Of a stretch of 38,037 nucleotides of DNA, positions 7,633-15,284 are shown piece after piece. The first letter of the stretch is position 1, and each line of letters begins with the position of its first letter. The DNA is taken from the NCBI GenBank assembly GCA_945872285.1, contig CAMBZR010000025.1:1-38037 (forward strand), given 5' to 3'. This DNA comes from Bordetella parapertussis (GTDB taxonomy: Bacteria; Pseudomonadota; Gammaproteobacteria; Burkholderiales; Burkholderiaceae_B). The position numbers and the translations under genes were made by a program. The notes beneath the pieces are model-generated. The model did not search any database, was not told where the DNA came from, and saw only the letters and a program-made list of their open reading frames with translations.

Positions 7633-8970
7633 TTAAAGTCCGTACGCTTTAACGATCAAGGTCAAGGGATGCGCCATCTCGGCGTGCGCCAACCCATTTT
7701 CTTTCATGCCTTGTTCAATGTGATGGCCCGCCAACTGGCAGTCTGAACTGATGTAGTCAGGCTCGTTGTTTGCCATCGCTTTGAACACCGGCTTGCCAAT
7801 CTTCATGGCAGTGTCGTGATACTCTTTTTTCACGCCCCAGGTGCCCGAATGCCCCGAACAACGTTCAACCACGTTGACCTCGGTGCCGGGTACGAGCTTG
7901 AGCATCTCAGCGGTTTTCTTGCCTACGTTTTGTACCCTTGAGTGACAAGGTACGTGATAGCTCACATGGCCCAACTCTTCTTTAAAGTCAGTCTTGAGCA
8001 AACCTTCTTTGTTGCGGGCGATAAAGTATTCGAACGGATCCCACATCGCGTCTTTGACTAACTGCACGTCTGCCTCAAGCGGAAACATCAACGGCAACTC
8101 TTGCTTAAACATTAAGGTGCACGAGGGAATCGGCGTCAAAATTGCATAGCCTTCGCGCGCAAGTTTAGCGAGCTTTGGAATGTTCTTATCTTTGTTCGCA
8201 GCCACGGCGTCGAGGTCGCCGAGTTCAAGCTTAGGCATGCCACAGCACGCCTCCCTCTCAACCAACTCATACGGGATTTGATTGTGCGTCAAGATCTTGA
8301 TTAGGTCCTGACCGATACCGGGCTCGTTATAGTTGATGTAACAAGTGGCATAGATCGCCACTTTGCCCTGCGTTTTTGCGCCATTTACGACTGGAAAGGG
8401 CTCTGAAGGACTCGCGACCTTCGCGAAGGTCTTCGTTGCATATTCAGGAATCCAAGCTTTTTTGTCTACGCCCAGAGTGCTTTCCATCACCGAACGCATC
8501 ACACCGGTCTTATTCACGGCGTTGACGGCTTGCGTCACGATCGGTATCCCGGCGAACATGCCCAGTTTGTCAGTCGAGGACAACACCGCATCACGCATTG
8601 TCGTTTCGCCTTTTTTAAAACTCACCGCTTTGGCACGCAACATCAAGTGCGGAAAATCTAAGTTCCAAGGGTGTGGCGGCACGTAGGGGCACTTGGTGAC
8701 ATAACAGACGTCACACAAGAAGCACTGATCCACCACTTTTTTGTAATCTTTTTTATCGACGCCGTGCACTTCGCCGTCTTCGGTCGCGTCGATTAAATCG
8801 AACATGGTCGGAAACGAACCACACAGGCTCAGGCAGCGACGGCAACCATGACACATGTCGAACACGCGTTCCATTTCGGTATGCAGCTTACCTTCGTCAT
8901 AGAAGTCTGGATTGGTCCAGTCTAGCGGGTGACGGGTGGGCGCGTCGAGATTACCTTCGCGGTTTGACAT
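7633..8970 (-). CDS. Fe-S/CCG-domain oxidoreductase (GlpC/HdrD-like)
   Basis: This is a 445-residue soluble iron-sulfur protein. It has two ferredoxin-type clusters near the N-terminus: Cys40, 43, 46 and 50 (CHGCRRCLSLC) and Cys83, 86, 89 and 94 (CFLCDVCYVTKCP). These are followed by two cysteine-rich CCG-type domains. The first has the classic ACCGMPKLELGD. The second carries CSGHSGTWG in place of CCG. This resembles the anaerobic glycerol-3-phosphate dehydrogenase C subunit, but no GlpA or GlpB partner is present. The conserved pairing with DUF3501 and rubrerythrin suggests an electron-transfer protein of peroxide or oxygen defence, which is inferred. AAGGA precedes the ATG at 8970. Confidence 0.9.
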   Translation of the reverse strand: MSNREGNLDAPTRHPLDWTNPDFYDEGKLHTEMERVFDMCHGCRRCLSLCGSFPTMFDLIDATEDGEVHGVDKKDYKKVVDQCFLCDVCYVTKCPYVPPHPWNLDFPHLMLRAKAVSFKKGETTMRDAVLSSTDKLGMFAGIPIVTQAVNAVNKTGVMRSVMESTLGVDKKAWIPEYATKTFAKVASPSEPFPVVNGAKTQGKVAIYATCYINYNEPGIGQDLIKILTHNQIPYELVEREACCGMPKLELGDLDAVAANKDKNIPKLAKLAREGYAILTPIPSCTLMFKQELPLMFPLEADVQLVKDAMWDPFEYFIARNKEGLLKTDFKEELGHVSYHVPCHSRVQNVGKKTAEMLKLVPGTEVNVVERCSGHSGTWGVKKEYHDTAMKIGKPVFKAMANNEPDYISSDCQLAGHHIEQGMKENGLAHAEMAHPLTLIVKAYGL

Positions 8971-9005
8971 GAAAAATCCTTAGCTATTGCAGCAAACACG
9001 TACTT

Positions 9006-9037
9006 AAAAAAACTGTGACCAGCAGAGCCGGCCACAG
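9006..9037 (-). terminator. Rho-independent terminator after rubrerythrin
   Basis: On the minus strand an 8-bp stem (9037-9030 pairing with 9020-9013, one G.T wobble) with a 9-nt loop is followed directly by seven T residues (9012-9006). It lies 66 nt after the rubrerythrin stop codon and ahead of the Fe-S protein gene. Rubrerythrin may therefore be mostly monocistronic, with the downstream genes depending on read-through or an unseen promoter. Confidence 0.8.
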
Positions 9038-9103
9038 ATCCAACGGCAGCGTGTAACGGCGTGAGCAAGCTCTTGCCGCCAACACCCGCTCAAGCAGACA
9101 AAA

Positions 9104-9526
9104 TTAGTCGACCAGTGCGTCCAGAGCTTTCTGGTAACGATTGGCGTGTGAACGCTCGGCTTTTGCGAGTGTTTCAAACCAGTCGGCGACTTCGTCAAAG
9201 CCTTCGGCGCGAGCTGTCTTAGCCATGCCTGGATACATGTCGGTGTATTCATGGGTTTCGCCATGAACAGCCGATGCCAGGTTGTCACGGCTTGAACCCA
9301 TGGGCAGGCCAGTTGCTGGATCACCCGAGGCTTCTAGAAACTCGAGGTGACCATGTGCGTGGCCAGTCTCGCCTTCGGCGGTTGAGCGAAACAGAGCTGC
9401 AACGTCTGGTTGACCTTCAACGTCTGCTTTGTTTGCGAAGTACAAATAACGGCGATTTGCCTGTGATTCGCCTGCGAAAGCGTCTTTCAGGCACTGTTCT
9501 GTTTTAGAACCTTTGAGCTGGGCCAT
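9104..9526 (-). CDS. Rubrerythrin-family diiron protein without rubredoxin domain
   Basis: This is a 140-residue ferritin-like diiron protein. Expected ligands are visible: Glu20 (FAGESQA), Glu53 and His56 ([10 protein letters not shown]), Glu90 and Glu93 (GETHEY), and Glu124 and His127 ([10 protein letters not shown]). It ends after the four-helix bundle and has no CxxC rubredoxin tail, as in the short erythrin/sulerythrin-like branch. Such proteins reduce hydrogen peroxide with electrons from redox partners. The start at 9526 is preceded by a perfect AGGAGG; an extension to 9592 is rejected. A terminator follows. The Fe-S protein and DUF3501 genes lie downstream on the same strand and may supply electrons (inference). 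Confidence 0.92.
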   Translation of the reverse strand: MAQLKGSKTEQCLKDAFAGESQANRRYLYFANKADVEGQPDVAALFRSTAEGETGHAHGHLEFLEASGDPATGLPMGSSRDNLASAVHGETHEYTDMYPGMAKTARAEGFDEVADWFETLAKAERSHANRYQKALDALVD

Positions 9527-9668
9527 ATAGCCTCCTGACTTTGAAAAATGGGAAAATTGGAGCATCAATCGCACAAGCCGCCTATGAAGCACGGCTGCAC
9601 CTGACCTCTGGTAGAAGTTTAAGCGCGGTTTATGACCAAGAGAAGTTAAATTTATCTAATTTTTTAAT

Positions 9669-9686
9669 AGCTTTTAGCTAAAAGCT
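9669..9686. promoter_or_regulatory. 18-bp perfect palindrome, candidate operator
   Basis: The sequence AGCTTTTAGCTAAAAGCT is fully self-complementary. It sits about 143 bp upstream of the rubrerythrin start codon, next to an A/T-rich tract that could carry a promoter. A dimeric regulator could bind here. No regulator gene is nearby and the motif is not one I can assign to PerR, OxyR, Fur or IscR with confidence. Confidence 0.4.
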
Positions 9687-9785
9687 GCGCAGACAAACCC
9701 GGTTCGGCACCCCTGCTTTGCCTATGAAAGGGTGCTTGTCTGGCGGTGCAAATGATGCTCAGCCGGCCGCCTAAGCTTTAATTAA

Positions 9786-9810
9786 CCCCATCGCCTTTGC
9801 GAATAAGGGG
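9786..9810 (-). terminator. Weak candidate terminator after the hydroxyacyl-CoA dehydrogenase
   Basis: On the minus strand, CCCC and TCGC arms pair with GCGA and GGGG around an AAAG loop with an internal bulge. An A/T-rich TTAATTAAAG follows. It lies 33 nt after the dehydrogenase stop codon. The stem is interrupted and the T-run poor, so the call is tentative. Confidence 0.3.
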
Positions 9811-9843
9811 CAGGCATATGAAGCCTAGGGGCGGTTGCAAGCC

Positions 9844-10767
9844 CTACTCAGCTGCTTTTTTATGCGCCGCCAGCGCCATCAATCTGCGATCGCGCCAAAG
9901 GCGACGCGCCATCAGTTGATCTTTAGGCAAGAGCGCACGGCGCTCAGCTTCTAGCTTTGCAATGATTGCCTCAGACCAATGCTCGGTAGAGGTTTGCTCA
10001 GTTGACATTGCCTGATACATTTCATCGAACCGATGCGCGTAGTCAGCCAAGCCGTCTGGCGCGTTTAAGTCGATCGTTTCAAAGGGTCCCATGAACGACC
10101 AGCGCAAACCTAGTCCCTCGCGAATCGTTACGTCAAGGCCATCCGCATCAACATACCCCTGCTCGACAAGCTTGAAGGCTTCGCGCAGTAACGCACCCTG
10201 CAAACGGTTCAACACAAAGCCACGCAATTCGCGATGAATCTTGACTGGTTTTTGACCGACACTTTGCATCACATCCCAGGTTTTCTGAACAACCGCAGCA
10301 TCCGTCCAGGGTGCGCCGCAAATTTCGACAACCGGAATCAAGTAAGGAGGATTCACAGGATGTGCGATCAGGCAACGCGCCCGCCCGGCGAGGTTTTCGG
10401 TAAAGGCCGAGGCGGGAATGCTTGAGGTCGAACTCGCAAGCACGGTGGTCGGCGCAGCCAGTCGATCCATTTTGGCGAAGATTTCGCTTTTCATTTCTAC
10501 CCGCTCAGGCAAATTCTCTTGAACGTAATCAACGTCTTTCAAAACCTCTTCTAGCGTGGCGCTTGCGCTGATACGCGTAATCAAACCCTTAGGGTCAGTG
10601 ATCAACCCTGCAGCCTCAAGGTCGGCCACCTGTTTTTCGATCAGGGTGAAGGCCAGAGTGACGGCCTTAGGGTCACCGTCCCAAAGTTTGACCTCATGCC
10701 CGCCGCGCGCAAAAACAATGGCCCATGCCTGACCAATCAACCCTGAACCCACGACTGCGATTTTCAT
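9844..10767 (-). CDS. 3-hydroxyacyl-CoA dehydrogenase family protein (CRYL1/gulonate-dehydrogenase-like)
   Basis: This 307-residue NAD-dependent dehydrogenase has GSGLIG (7-12) at the start of the Rossmann fold, an Asp-rich strand end (LWDGDP), ENLPERVEMK with the conserved Glu, and the catalytic-His motif AHPVNPPYLIPVVEI. The C-terminal helical domain contains GFVLNRLQGALLREA. The short single-domain architecture is that of lambda-crystallin/L-gulonate-3-dehydrogenase-like enzymes rather than the multifunctional FadB. The substrate could be a 3-hydroxy acid or its CoA ester. The start at 10767 follows AGGAGAAG; the in-frame extension to 10983 overlaps the deacetylase gene and is rejected. 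It follows the deacetylase-like gene by 70 nt. Confidence 0.88.
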   Translation of the reverse strand: MKIAVVGSGLIGQAWAIVFARGGHEVKLWDGDPKAVTLAFTLIEKQVADLEAAGLITDPKGLITRISASATLEEVLKDVDYVQENLPERVEMKSEIFAKMDRLAAPTTVLASSTSSIPASAFTENLAGRARCLIAHPVNPPYLIPVVEICGAPWTDAAVVQKTWDVMQSVGQKPVKIHRELRGFVLNRLQGALLREAFKLVEQGYVDADGLDVTIREGLGLRWSFMGPFETIDLNAPDGLADYAHRFDEMYQAMSTEQTSTEHWSEAIIAKLEAERRALLPKDQLMARRLWRDRRLMALAAHKKAAE

Positions 10768-10837
10768 TTTTTCTTCTCCTGTTTGGTGATAGCGGTTTCT
10801 GTCAGCTAGTGTAGTTGTGAATCGTCTTGCCGCCCGC

Positions 10838-11755
10838 TTAGTGGCGCACAAACTGCCCAAAGGCTGCTGCCTGCGCATGCGCCAGCCTGACGGTTTGCAC
10901 GTGAACGTCAACGATGGTGCTGACCTCGGTGCTATAGCCCCCTGCCATCGTAATGGCCAGCGGGCAGTGCTGACGTTGGGCATATTGCATCACGCGCAAA
11001 TCTCGGGCGGCCATCCCTGCTGTGGTGACTTTGAGTCGGCCTAAACGATCGGATTCGTGCGGATCGGCCCCTGCGAGATAGAACACAAACTGAGGCGCAA
11101 ACCGAGCTTCTAAGATTGCAAGCGCGGCATCGAGGGCCTCAAGATACTGCTCGTCGGCACAGCCGTCAGGCAAGGGCACATCGAGCGAACTCTGTTGCTT
11201 GTTAAAGGGATAGTTGCGCGCACCGTGTAACGACAAGGTAAAGATGCTGGCGTCCTGCTCAAAGATCGCCGCGGTGCCATCGCCCTGATGCACATCGAGG
11301 TCAATGATCGCGATATTTATCTTTTGCTTGCGGCTTTGCTGCAAAACCTTTGCCGCAACGGCAACGTCATTAAACACACAGAAGCCGCTTCCGCGCTGTC
11401 GATAAGCGTGATGCGTGCCACCGGCTAAATTTACAGAGACGCCCTCTTCTGTTGCGGCGCAGCAGGCAGCAATCGTCGCACCAACCGAGCGCCGCGAACG
11501 TTCGACCATTTGAGGGCTCCAAACAAAACCAATTTCGCGTTGTTCTTTCTCGCTAAGTTGGCCTCGAAGCACCGCCTGCAAATAACGCGGCTCATGCACC
11601 AACAAGAGCTGCGTATCGGTTGCGCACGGCGCTTCTTGCAGCTCGATGCCCGCGTCACCGCTCAATGCCTCGCGCAAGAGTCGGTACTTTGACATCGGAA
11701 ACCGATGCCCCGCGGGAAGCGGCAAGACAAAATGATCAGAATAGAAGGCTTTCAA
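10838..11755 (-). CDS. Histone-deacetylase-family zinc amidohydrolase
   Basis: This 305-residue protein belongs to the arginase/deacetylase fold family. It has GGTHHA (112-117) with the tandem catalytic histidines, GFCVFND (124-130), the zinc-ligand motif DLDVHQGDG (152-160) and AGADPHESD (229-236) with the third zinc ligand. Bacterial members deacetylate acetylpolyamines, acetoin-type regulators or other small N-acyl compounds rather than histones. The best family-consistent start, giving (M)KAFYSDHF, is a TTG at 11755 with no clear ribosome binding site, so translation may be weak. It lies 228 nt after the cupin gene on the same strand, so membership in that operon is uncertain. Confidence 0.88.
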   Translation of the reverse strand: MKAFYSDHFVLPLPAGHRFPMSKYRLLREALSGDAGIELQEAPCATDTQLLLVHEPRYLQAVLRGQLSEKEQREIGFVWSPQMVERSRRSVGATIAACCAATEEGVSVNLAGGTHHAYRQRGSGFCVFNDVAVAAKVLQQSRKQKINIAIIDLDVHQGDGTAAIFEQDASIFTLSLHGARNYPFNKQQSSLDVPLPDGCADEQYLEALDAALAILEARFAPQFVFYLAGADPHESDRLGRLKVTTAGMAARDLRVMQYAQRQHCPLAITMAGGYSTEVSTIVDVHVQTVRLAHAQAAAFGQFVRH

Positions 11756-11760
11756 AATGG

Positions 11761-11967
11761 GTGGGCTGTCGCTTGCTATCGAAGACTCATAATTTAACGC
11801 TTGACGAAAACTTGCGGCTCGCCTGGCGCTTTGGGACGCGGCGCGGCTCGCTCAAAGTGGCGACTGACGTTTGCGTCTTGCGCCAGGGCGCCTCGGTGTT
11901 TTCGGGCAACAAACAAAGTCTAAGCGAACAAGGCCGCGCAGGCGATCTGTCTTCGATGTATTTGTAA
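11761..11967 (+). CDS. Doubtful small ORF, 68 codons
   Basis: A plus-strand ORF from a GTG at 11761 (GAAGG about 13 nt upstream) to TAA at 11967 fills most of the 228-nt gap between the cupin and deacetylase genes. Its later part, TLDENLRLAWRFGTRRG and onward, has codon usage like a real gene. I recognise no family. It runs opposite to both neighbours and its start is uncertain. It could be a small protein, a gene remnant or chance. Confidence 0.25.
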   Translation: MGCRLLSKTHNLTLDENLRLAWRFGTRRGSLKVATDVCVLRQGASVFSGNKQSLSEQGRAGDLSSMYL

Positions 11968-11983
11968 GGCGTGCGAAGCTGGC

Positions 11984-12382
11984 CTAGCCCGCAACGGCTT
12001 TGTCTTTAGACTCGCCGTAGGGCGGCGAATACATGACCAGCACACGCACAGGTTCTTCGCTAATGCGGGTAAAGGCGTGCATGGCGTCAGCAGGAAAAAA
12101 ACAGCTGTCGCCAGGGCCTAATTCAGACACCTCACTCCCAACTTCGACGCGGGCACGGCCTTCTAGCAAATAGCAAACCTGCTCGATGCCGGGATGTCGA
12201 TGCGGCAAGGCACCACCACCCGCGGCGCCAAGCTTGCCTCCGATTACACCCAGCAACACTTCGATATGCTGCGCTCCCACGGTTTCGGGTCCGATCAGCC
12301 GCCGATTCACGGTGTCGCCGTGGTTGGCCGGGCTGTAAGGGGTCACGTCAGATTCTTTGATGAAATAGCGGCTCTTTGTCAT
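11984..12382 (-). CDS. Cupin-domain protein
   Basis: This is a 132-residue single-domain cupin. The first metal-binding motif is visible as LPHRHPGIEQVCYLLEGRARVEV, with His residues and the following Glu. The second, weaker motif is SCFFPADAMHAFTRI. Such small cupins act as dioxygenases, isomerases or effector-binding proteins, so the reaction cannot be assigned. I chose the ATG at 12382, preceded by GAGAGA; an in-frame TTG at 12397 is less likely. It lies 63 nt after the Baeyer-Villiger monooxygenase gene and probably belongs to the same transcript, which suggests a role in processing the same substrate. Confidence 0.87.
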   Translation of the reverse strand: MTKSRYFIKESDVTPYSPANHGDTVNRRLIGPETVGAQHIEVLLGVIGGKLGAAGGGALPHRHPGIEQVCYLLEGRARVEVGSEVSELGPGDSCFFPADAMHAFTRISEEPVRVLVMYSPPYGESKDKAVAG

Positions 12383-12445
12383 TCTGATCTCTCTCAATAA
12401 AAATTAAAATACTGAATTCTTAGTTGCACCAGCAAAAACTGTGCG

Positions 12446-14104
12446 TTAGCGCTTCAAAAATCCCGCATAGTTTTGGGTTGTAACTTCGTCACATTTTTTT
12501 CGGTATACATCTAGCCCGGCCACGTACGGTGTAAACACGCGCGGTTTTCCTGGTACGTTTGCGCCAACATACCAAGAGTTCGCTAAGGGATAGAGTGTCG
12601 AGTCACCCACGTCATTGACATGCTGCGTCCACTGCGCTTGAGCACTTGGGTCTGCGTCGATCTCGTGCAGCCTCTGCAATCGGATCTGTTCGATGCAAGC
12701 CGTGATCCAGTCGACATGCTGTTCAATGGCACACACCATATTGGTTTTAACAGAGGGGCTTCCTGGCCCAGTCACAATAAACATATTGGGAAATCCGGCA
12801 GTCATCAAACCCAGATAGGTTGCTGGGCCATTCGCCCACTTTGTTTTGAGCTCAACGCCTTGCTTGCCTCGAATATCAATCTCAAAGAGCGCGCCGGTCA
12901 TCGCATCGAATCCCGTTGCAAAAACAATCGCATCTAATGCGAAGCTCTCATTTTCTGTTTTCAGGCCTTCAGGTTCAATCTCCTGTATGGGTGCTTTCTG
13001 GACATTCACTAACCGAACGTTATCGCGGTTGTATGTTTCAAAATATCCCGTGTCCACACACAAACGCTTTGTTCCAATATAGTGATCATTTGGACATAAG
13101 TCTTCAGCCGTTTGTGGGTCTTTCACAGTCTGCCGAATTTTTTGTCGAACAAATTCGCCAGCAGTTTCATTCGCCTCTTTGCTGACCAAGAGGTCGGTGT
13201 AGGTATAGAGAAAGCTGATTGCACCGCCCTTCACCCATTTGGTCTCGTACGTTGCTCGGCGCTCCTCGACTGAGACCTCAAAAGCCTTCTTGGTTGGTTT
13301 AGGGTGCCCCCCAATACAAAATGGCGTCAGCTGAGCCTCTGCCCGATGTTCGGCATAATTCGCCTGGTGTGCTTGATGCACCGCGGCATCAAGCGGCCTG
13401 TTATGTGCCGGGACCACAAAATTGGCGTGACGCTGAAAGACATACAACTGCTTAGCCTCTTTGGCAATCAAAGGGATCATTTGCACCGCCGAAGAGCCCG
13501 TACCAATCACGCCAACCCTTTGGCCCGTAAAGTCAACACCTTGCTCCGGCCACAATCCGCTGTGATACCACTTACCTTGAAAGCGATCGATTCCTGGAAT
13601 CTCTGGGAGCTTTGCCGTCGAAAGGCAACCAGTTGCCATGACACAAAACTGCGCCTCGACAACGTCATTACGCTGCGTCGACAGGGTCCATAGGCAGCGC
13701 TCACTGTCGTAGTGCGCTGACGATATCCTCTGATTCAGCTCAATATCTTTACGCAAGTCAAACCGATCCGCCACGTGGTTCAGATACTTCAAAATAACAG
13801 GTTGCTCAGCGTAACGCTCTGGCCAAACCCAATCTTGCTGAAGATCTTCGTCAAACGAATAAGAGTACTCAAGACTCTCAACATCGCATCGCGCACCTGG
13901 GTACTTATTCCAAAACCAAGTGCCTCCGACGTTTGAGCCCGCTTCAAACACCCGAACACTCAGGCCAAGCGCGCGCAAACGTTTAAGCATATAGAGCCCC
14001 GCGAAGCCCGCCCCAACAATAACCGCGTCATAGCGTTGGGTGTTTGTTGCAGCCGCCGAAACATCCTTCATTTGTGCAGCGATCGACATGACTTTGTTTT
14101 CCAT
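12446..14104 (-). CDS. Baeyer-Villiger flavin monooxygenase
   Basis: This is a 552-residue FAD/NADPH monooxygenase. It shows the FAD Rossmann motif GAGFAG (31-36), the full Baeyer-Villiger fingerprint FQGKWYHSGLWP (175-186; FxGxxxHxxxWP) and the NADPH motif GTGSSA (201-206). Length and architecture match cyclohexanone/phenylacetone-monooxygenase-type enzymes, which insert oxygen beside a ketone to give an ester or lactone. Two starts are close, ATG at 14104 and at 14089; neither has a strong ribosome binding site. It follows a Bug receptor by 21 nt and is followed by a cupin. Uptake and oxidation of one carboxylated or ketone substrate is a reasonable inference. The ketone is unknown. Confidence 0.93.
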   Translation of the reverse strand: MENKVMSIAAQMKDVSAAATNTQRYDAVIVGAGFAGLYMLKRLRALGLSVRVFEAGSNVGGTWFWNKYPGARCDVESLEYSYSFDEDLQQDWVWPERYAEQPVILKYLNHVADRFDLRKDIELNQRISSAHYDSERCLWTLSTQRNDVVEAQFCVMATGCLSTAKLPEIPGIDRFQGKWYHSGLWPEQGVDFTGQRVGVIGTGSSAVQMIPLIAKEAKQLYVFQRHANFVVPAHNRPLDAAVHQAHQANYAEHRAEAQLTPFCIGGHPKPTKKAFEVSVEERRATYETKWVKGGAISFLYTYTDLLVSKEANETAGEFVRQKIRQTVKDPQTAEDLCPNDHYIGTKRLCVDTGYFETYNRDNVRLVNVQKAPIQEIEPEGLKTENESFALDAIVFATGFDAMTGALFEIDIRGKQGVELKTKWANGPATYLGLMTAGFPNMFIVTGPGSPSVKTNMVCAIEQHVDWITACIEQIRLQRLHEIDADPSAQAQWTQHVNDVGDSTLYPLANSWYVGANVPGKPRVFTPYVAGLDVYRKKCDEVTTQNYAGFLKR

Positions 14105-14125
14105 CAAGAACAAAAGGGTTGATTT

Positions 14126-15091
14126 TTACTGTGGCGCAATATTTGCTTTTTTAACGACACGGCCCCATTTTTCAATGTCCTGTGCCAGCAACGTCTTGAA
14201 CTGCTCGGGCGTCGTGGCTAGAGGCTCCATGCCAATAGAAAGAATCCTCGCAATCACAGCGGGCTCTTTCAAAATTAAAGTGATGTCTGCACTAATTTTG
14301 GCGACGATCTCCATCGGCATATTGGCTGGCCCAAGCAAACCAACCCAAGGACTGACGCCAAACTGCGGGTAACCTAACTCAGCGATCGTCGGCAAATTAG
14401 GCAAGCGTTGGGATCGCGCGGCACTTGTTACGGCCAGCGCTTTTAAACTACCGTTGTCAACCTGCTGCGCAATCGAAGGCACACTCGCAACAACGGTCGA
14501 GACGTGGTTGCCTAGCAAATCCGTCAAGGCGGGCGCCGCGCCTTTGTACGGAACATGCTCCAATTTCATATCCGTGGCCTGGTTGATCATTTCGCCAATC
14601 AAATGATTCAAAGAGCCCGTTCCGGCCGAGCCAAACGTCAACCCAGGTTTAGATTGAGCGAGTTTCACCAGCGCCGGAAAATCAGATACCCCCAGCTGAT
14701 TATTCGTGGCGATTAAAAAAGCCACCGCGCCGATCATTGCGATCGGCGTAAAGTCTTTAATGGGGTCGTACGGCAAAGACTTGTACAGGCTAGCATTGAT
14801 CGCTTGAGGGCCATCGCTGGACATCAAAAGGGTGTACCCATCATTCGGGGCGATCGCAACAGACTGCACACCGATAATTCCGCCCGCCCCCGCTTTATTT
14901 TCAACAAAGACCGAACGACCCCAGCGTTGCGACAATTTTTCGGCAAACAGTCGGGCCAACAAATCTGTCGCGCCCCCGGTCGTTTGCGGCACAATCATTC
15001 GCACGTCTCGTTGCGGATATTGTTGAGCAACGCTCGCGGAAGCGACAAAAAACAGCGCTGCGGCAGCGAAGCCGACCTTAAGCATCTTCAT
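14126..15091 (-). CDS. Bug/TctC-family periplasmic receptor (receptor 1)
   Basis: This 321-residue secreted protein has a clear Sec signal peptide ending ASASVAQQ (cleavage near residue 22). It is followed by the Bug-family opening RDVRMIVPQTTGGATDLLARL and the ENKAGAGGIIG loop. Bug proteins bind carboxylates and related small molecules. Some feed a TctAB permease and others act in sensing; no tctA or tctB lies in this window. GGGGGA precedes the start. It is the first gene of the Bug/monooxygenase/cupin group, so its ligand may be the monooxygenase substrate or a precursor (inference). Confidence 0.92.
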   Translation of the reverse strand: MKMLKVGFAAAALFFVASASVAQQYPQRDVRMIVPQTTGGATDLLARLFAEKLSQRWGRSVFVENKAGAGGIIGVQSVAIAPNDGYTLLMSSDGPQAINASLYKSLPYDPIKDFTPIAMIGAVAFLIATNNQLGVSDFPALVKLAQSKPGLTFGSAGTGSLNHLIGEMINQATDMKLEHVPYKGAAPALTDLLGNHVSTVVASVPSIAQQVDNGSLKALAVTSAARSQRLPNLPTIAELGYPQFGVSPWVGLLGPANMPMEIVAKISADITLILKEPAVIARILSIGMEPLATTPEQFKTLLAQDIEKWGRVVKKANIAPQ

Positions 15092-15284
15092 TGAATTCCC
15101 CCAGTTTGATACTACGCGGCGCTGTTTTGAGATTTTTAATGGCGCGCTTAGATTAGCGTTTAAGCACTAACCTTGACGCTATGCTACAAGTATTTATTAG
15201 AATTTTCTAGCTTATGAGCGGTTATGGTGGGCAAAATAATAGAAAAAGCATCCACTCAAGCGGTGCGTTAACCTGGAGACTCGC
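15092..15284. promoter_or_regulatory. Divergent promoter region between Bug receptor 1 and the ThDP enzyme
   Basis: This spacer drives the minus-strand Bug/monooxygenase genes and the plus-strand ThDP operon. A plausible plus-strand sigma-70 site is TTGACG (15173-15178) with TAGAAT (15198-15203), although the 19-nt spacing is long. TAGAA and TTCTA form a short inverted repeat (15198-15209) overlapping that -10. The assignments are tentative. Confidence 0.35.

Larger units (their letters stand above)
9527..9843. promoter_or_regulatory. Upstream region of rubrerythrin, 317 nt without a gene
   Basis: This spacer separates the 3-hydroxyacyl-CoA dehydrogenase gene end from the rubrerythrin start. 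It contains an A/T-rich tract around 9645-9670, an 18-bp perfect palindrome (9669-9686) and a weak hairpin near 9786-9810. The rubrerythrin promoter must lie here. No small ORF is convincing. Confidence 0.5.

Noticed and set aside
7633..8970. Glycerol-3-phosphate dehydrogenase subunit GlpC
   Set aside because: The fold is similar, but glpA and glpB are missing and the DUF3501/rubrerythrin context points to a different conserved module.
10768..10983. N-terminal extension of the hydroxyacyl-CoA dehydrogenase
   Set aside because: The extension overlaps the deacetylase gene and lies before the Rossmann start MKIAVVGSG, which has its own good ribosome binding site.
10838..11755. True histone deacetylase or chromatin function
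   Set aside because: Bacterial members of this fold act on small acylated amines or other compounds; nothing here links it to a DNA-binding protein.
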